Assembly: GCF_943734655.1 (NCBI RefSeq)
Contig: NC_071354.1
Span: forward strand, 3,073,001 to 3,137,000
From: Sabethes cyaneus
Lineage: Eukaryota; Arthropoda; Insecta; Diptera; Culicidae
Reading direction: 5' to 3'
DNA: 64,000 nt
This document shows, piece by piece, positions 59,476 through 64,000 of the stretch. Within the stretch, counting starts at the first letter, position 1. Every line of letters starts with the position of its first letter. The notes below the pieces were generated by a model, which worked only from the letters and a program-made list of their open reading frames with translations, did no database searches and had not been told where the DNA came from. The translations under genes were made by a program, and so were the position numbers.

Positions 59476-60658
59476 TTAGTGCAGTTGATATTTCTCCATC
59501 TCTAGCAGGTGATCATACAGCTGGTTCTGATCCGGTGACATTCCAATCACAACCCATCCGAAAATTGCACCGATGCTGCGGGATATTGACAGTGTATTCC
59601 AGATACTTAATACTTTGTTCGTTTCCTGATAAAAAAAAACACACAAAAAACGTAGGTGAAATATCTATCATTAACACTCCGGTAGATTCCGGCTCACTCA
59701 CCAACTCTTCCTCCCACACCGTAACATTCGAGGCAGACAGGTAAAGGCGTTCGTCCATCGAGCCAGCCGACAGACTGAGGATGATCGTTGCTGCATAGGT
59801 CATGATGATTATCACCGACCGGAAGGAAACGTTGTTGTTGTTATCTCCACCACTGGACAGGCTGAAGTGTGCTATGTCCACCCTGAAACCACATTACGCA
59901 ACCGAATTTAATGACTGTGCTTAATGATATATTGAAAAAAGCTCAAGTGCTGTTGATAAAATTAGCATTTCGTGTTGACTTTACACTATTTATTTTAAAG
60001 GTCACCCTAAAACGATGCTATCTTACCTATCAAATATTGAAACCATACAGACGATAGCCAAGCAGTAGAATGTGTTGGCATACACTTCCGCAAATGCCGA
60101 ATAGTGCCGAATGGAAGCTTCGACCCAGTCGTACGGCCGGGTCGTACAGATCAGCAGCAGGTGGGCCAGTGCAAGTCCTCCCAACAGGCCATGGCAAACG
60201 GAGGCAATATGCAACCATATTCGCTGCACTGCACACGACAGATGCACTGCTGTGCTTATTGTGTAGCTGTCAGTGGAGAGCACAAAACGAAACAATTAGA
60301 AAAGCCAGAAAAAGGCTTCCGACAGCAGAAAATCTCCCAACCTTTTCATTGCACACATCAAAAATAAAATGGAGAAATCAAATTCATGTTGAAATCATGA
60401 GCGGGAACACACGAGCTATGGCCTGCACTTACTTATTGCTTTCAGGATCACCACCCACTCGGGTCCTAAGATTATGAGGGTGATGATGCTGCGAATGGTG
60501 ATGGTGATTGTGATGGTACGTATTGTCTACTGGTCTATATCCGCTGGCCGTCTGTATGTACATCTTGTCGATTCTGGTCGGAGCGCCTTCCGTCGTGGGT
60601 GAAACGACCGGTGTGAAGGGATTGTATATTTCGCCATGATAGTTGCCCGTGTCGCTTC
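59476..60658 (-). CDS. TMEM237: TMEM237-like ciliary transition-zone membrane protein (3' four exons)
   Basis: Exons 60658-60433, 60266-60027, 59882-59702 and 59625-59476 join in frame (797 nt, about 264 aa with a leading 2-nt split codon). The first exon recognised starts after a CAG acceptor, so at least one upstream exon is missing. The N-terminal part is disordered and His/Asn-rich (NHHHHSQHHHPHN). Four membrane segments follow: WLHIASVCHGLLGGLALAHL, ANTFYCLAIVCMVSIF, VIIIMTYAATIILSLSAG and IGAIFGWVVIGM. Conserved blocks are FDRVDIAHFS across the second junction and DERLYLSASNVTVWEEEL before the last. The family works with transition-zone proteins in cilia; in insects that means sensory neurons and sperm. 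The assignment rests on topology and these blocks. Confidence 0.8.
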
Positions 60659-62929
60659 CTGGTAATGAGAAATAGAAATCTATTATATCACAACATATAC
60701 CATGCCGCATTTAGTCGGGATTGTAGGAACAGATGGGTTAATTTTCTAATCAGGCAGGCGAGCCTAAAGAAATGATCCGTAATACATGAGCAATCAGTTG
60801 CATGTAATGCAAATTATGCCACGGGAAATTAATGCAAACTACACTTGAGTGTCTTGGCAAGATTTCAGATTTATTGATTATAAAAACTCCTTCCGGTGTC
60901 GGCTACTACCTAATAACTAGTTTTTCCGATCTAGATAGTCATTTATATAACCAAATTCAATGACACTTTCTACTAAGGAGAGAAAAACTAATACCATTTG
61001 GTAAACGAATTGAACCGAATTGAGTGCCAGTCTCCACTAAAAGGAGAATATATCTTCATAATTAGGTAAAGCAAACAGTGAAATAAGATTTACTTTTAAA
61101 AGGTGAACCAAAAAACCTTTTGTTTCAAAAGGTATAATCAAAGGCTTGGAAATGGCCCCGGATCCTTCTGATTCCAAGGTAAATTATTTCACATTCCAGG
61201 AGAACGTTTTTAAATAAACTAAAGCAGCACCCAACTTTTTCCTTTTCTCACAAACTCGAAAATGAAATTAAATCAAAATTAAAAGGGTTTTACTACACGG
61301 CACATACATACAACACAGCACACGGTACAATATAACGGCACAAATGTCGGAGGACTAGGTTGGGCGCATCTTTTGCTCTAAGACTTTTCTATATTAGAGA
61401 AAACTTTGAAATTAACTTTTCTCTTAAATATGGTGGCTCTGAAAAAGACTGTTTGGATTGAATGCCAAATGTTCGGATTATTCATTGCAAACTGCCCGAA
61501 AGACCCCCCTCCCCTTTGATTGTTGATTAGATGAGCTTTGTGGAGAAATCGTTTACAAAAATATAATCCTCAAAATAATAAGTCCCTAACTAGTGCAAGA
61601 GCGGACCTGAATTACAGCAAACATTCACTGCTAGGTGACTGAGTTACAAGGTACGCAGTTGAGAGGGGCGCTATAATGCAGATTTTTACCACGAGAAACG
61701 GAAACACAACTAAACGATAGAGGTAATAATACTGCATACAGCCACTACCTTCTTCGCAGGTTTTTAAACAGTAATTAATTCAAGTATTGCCCTTTTGGAG
61801 TATCATCGTTCAGTGTGAAATCTTTAGGTTGAAATTAAGCATTCTTCGGTAGTTAACGGTAATACCGTATAGTGAAATTTTTAACGCTATTCCTCAGCAT
61901 TTTCTCAGGGTTTATGCGAAATATTCCAATGAGAGTATTTTTTGATATAAATGGACGGACGTGGTCAAATCTTGTGAGTATGGTGGGTGGAATAGAAGTT
62001 GTCAGCAGGCAATACATTACTTCAACTTTTACTTTCGATTTTGTTCTTTTTTTTTTGTTTAACGATATTATTGTTATGTTTATTACTATTTGTCACATCA
62101 TCTCGCATGCCTAATCAGTATTCTAACTCACCTTTAGAGTGAAACTATAGTTTCAATTAGGTATCGACAAAACTTCGGATGTACCGACGGCCTGGTACGG
62201 GCAAATTCTTAAAATGGCGCCACCAGAACAAATGAAAAACAGTCGGGGTTGCTGTGTGCAGACATTTTACTACCTACACACTCGCAAACGCACAGTCTCG
62301 CAGCGTCATGCTGCATAACCACTCACGAGGCAAACAACTTGTGAGCAGCCAGCTGCCCGGGAAGGCTACCGGCACACTGGGGTACAGATTTTGCATGACT
62401 TTTTGTTTTCTTCTTCGTCTTACGCCCTCGATTCTACACGTGGGTAGGAGTGCGAGTCCTCGCGAGTGATCGGTATCAGTTGCTCAGACTGCAATAACTG
62501 CAACAATTGTTATGCACACTCGCAAAAGTCGTTACAGTGCATGAATAACCAAGAGCGGGAGTCCGAAAGGAATGCTTATGCCGGCGTGTTCATTAGAACA
62601 AATAGGGCTTCGCAACACTGGTCACAGTCAACCGCCATTTCTTTTGAAGAATTGTCGGTTTCTTGAAACCCATAATAAATAATAAATAATAAACCTTCAA
62701 AAGTGAAAAAGTTCGGTATTTCCTGTTACTTCAGAAACTTCGTGCTCATACTTTACTACTTCATCGAAGATGCATCGGTTGATTGCGGATTCTGAAGAGA
62801 TTCGAAAATCTCTCCCGGAAAATTCCTAAATAATTTAATACCATCAATGCCACGTGGTGGTTTATCTGAATGTTTTGAGTGTTGTGTTTTGTTGCGAATA
62901 GATTTTCATCGGGAGAAGGTGGAGCGCAA
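60659..62929. other. Presumed 5' part or flank of the TMEM237-like gene, exons not found
   Basis: The missing 5' exon or exons should lie here or beyond the window end, but the N-terminus of this family is poorly conserved and I could not identify it. Plus-strand frames of 66-80 codons (61872, 62254, 62466) look random. Confidence 0.4.
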
Positions 62930-63100
62930 ACGGAAAGCTAAGAATGGCGCAGGCGTATGAACCATGCACTGCAAGCACTACTTGGAATGATTCTCAAAGT
63001 ACACTTATCGAAAGTTGAGAGAGTACGATAGGTCGGTCACGTCGCAAGAATACTGGATGGCCATGCAGTGTATGTTCTCTCTTCTGGACCTACATCGGCC
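62930..63100 (+). pseudogene. LINE RT C-terminal fragment (RTE-like)
   Basis: Shifting plus-strand frames recover RRRMNHALQALLGMILKVH and then VGHVARILDGHAV, the RRMNxxLY...RLRWAGHVVRM-type end seen in the copy at 9559-10223. It is short, frameshifted and clearly dead. From 63101 to 64000 I see no supported gene; a 97-codon frame at 63133-63426 is unassigned. Confidence 0.55.
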
Positions 63101-64000
63101 TTAAGGGCCCCATCACGTACGCATATGTTAGGTTGGAAACGAATAAAATGTTGGCGGGTCATTCAGGTCGAGCGGCAAGCCCAACATCTTCTTTTGCCTG
63201 CTTGGTTCGTGATGCTCATACACAGGCGAGAGTGTTGACCGAACATGAATTCACCAACATTGTTAGCCAACATGTTCGTACGTGCATGAGGGCCTTTAGG
63301 AATATACAGACCCAACTTACTAGATGGCTCGACCAGGTTGAAGCCGATTTCACCCCTCTGTCACTTTGTCAAATCTCGACGGACAGGGTCAGTACGCCCT
63401 CTACGGATGACGGTGGCAACTTTTAAGTTGTATATGTGCCATCACTCTAGCATCACAACTGTACTGACATCATTGTATGACATCGTACATCAACATTACA
63501 CGCATATATTTTTTCAGATCGTTGCGATCACTAACACTTAGAAGCAGTAGTAACTCCCTTAAGATAAGAGATGGCGTTAGTAATAGCATCCTTTGCTGTG
63601 TATATGCGAACCTGCTTCTATGCCCAGTCTTGAGTTCTGGAGTCTTCGCCGCTTTACTTGTATCGATATGCTCAACGAATTGGCGCAAATAGCCCAGGAC
63701 CCAATACAACGGAGAAACTCTAGATACACCACTTGCCATCCCGGTTTTATGTTGCTAAATGAGAAAGAAGAAAGTTTTATATTAACCTCTTATTTATTTA
63801 ATGCTACAGATTTTTTTAATGTAGGCAAAACAGCGCCCCCTCGGAGTGGCGCTCCAAGCAGCTGCTTGTTTTAGTTAAGGGAAGCGCCGGCCCTGGGTAC
63901 CGAATGGTCGAAACACAAATGGTCAAATAACAAACTGTCAGACGAAATTATATTTGGCCAGAACAGAAGGCCGAAATTATATTTGGCCGAAAAGTCGAAT

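Noticed and set aside
63133..63426. 97-codon plus-strand frame near the window end
   Set aside because: Reads smoothly but has no recognisable family and follows a dead LINE fragment. Not enough to call a gene.

Overview
The window looks like nuclear DNA of a mosquito, probably a culicine. It has short introns of about 50-70 bp with GT..AG borders, tRNA-derived SINEs, R1-, RTE- and Jockey-type LINE remains, a Tc1/mariner relic, many TA- or TTAA-flanked MITEs, and AT-rich intergenic DNA. No species is assigned; this rests on recognised family features, not a database match. No rRNA genes, functional tRNA genes, CRISPR arrays or bacterial operons were seen.

The protein-coding genes found are all on the minus strand. 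(1) 6763-9021: a five-exon, 666-aa secreted GH18 (chitinase)-like protein with a degenerate active site and a long acidic tail. (2) 22802-23556: a three-exon, 201-aa multi-pass membrane protein of unknown family. (3) 31239-32664 and 32924-34755: tandem four-exon secreted proteins with an even more degenerate GH18-like part, a CBM14-like cysteine-rich segment and low-complexity tails. (4) 42058-44092: a UFSP2 (UFM1-specific protease 2) orthologue. (5) 50480-52220 and 52442-54691: tandem four-exon type I membrane proteins with two sushi domains, a MAM domain, a somatomedin-B-like domain and a transmembrane helix. (6) 59476-60658: the 3' four exons of a TMEM237-like four-pass ciliary protein. Genes 1 and 3 share intron phases (0,0,2) and the same Glu-to-Asp change in the catalytic motif, so they form one paralogous group of probable non-catalytic chitin-related proteins.

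The rest is mostly repeats. 1-6760: Jockey-type relic and unassigned AT-rich DNA. 9559-10223: internally deleted RTE-like LINE. 11833-14250: ACGCG tandem array split by a 2-kb terminal-inverted-repeat element. 14271-15372: deleted mariner with a MITE nested in it. 16361-20433: a second, larger TIR-bordered element carrying (GT)n, (ATGT)n and other nested insertions. 24620-25089: TTAA-flanked MITE. 26165-30745: a unit containing a roughly 142/143-bp tandem array with a 285-bp dimeric higher order, followed by about 2.37 kb of uninterrupted GACA. 36060-37600: purine-rich tract. 37590-41370: degenerate short-period satellite split by two LINE insertions. 44737-49956: an almost complete R1-clade LINE with a perfect 13-bp target-site duplication.

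Exon borders were worked out by hand from splice consensus, phase and protein continuity. No alignment or expression data were available.
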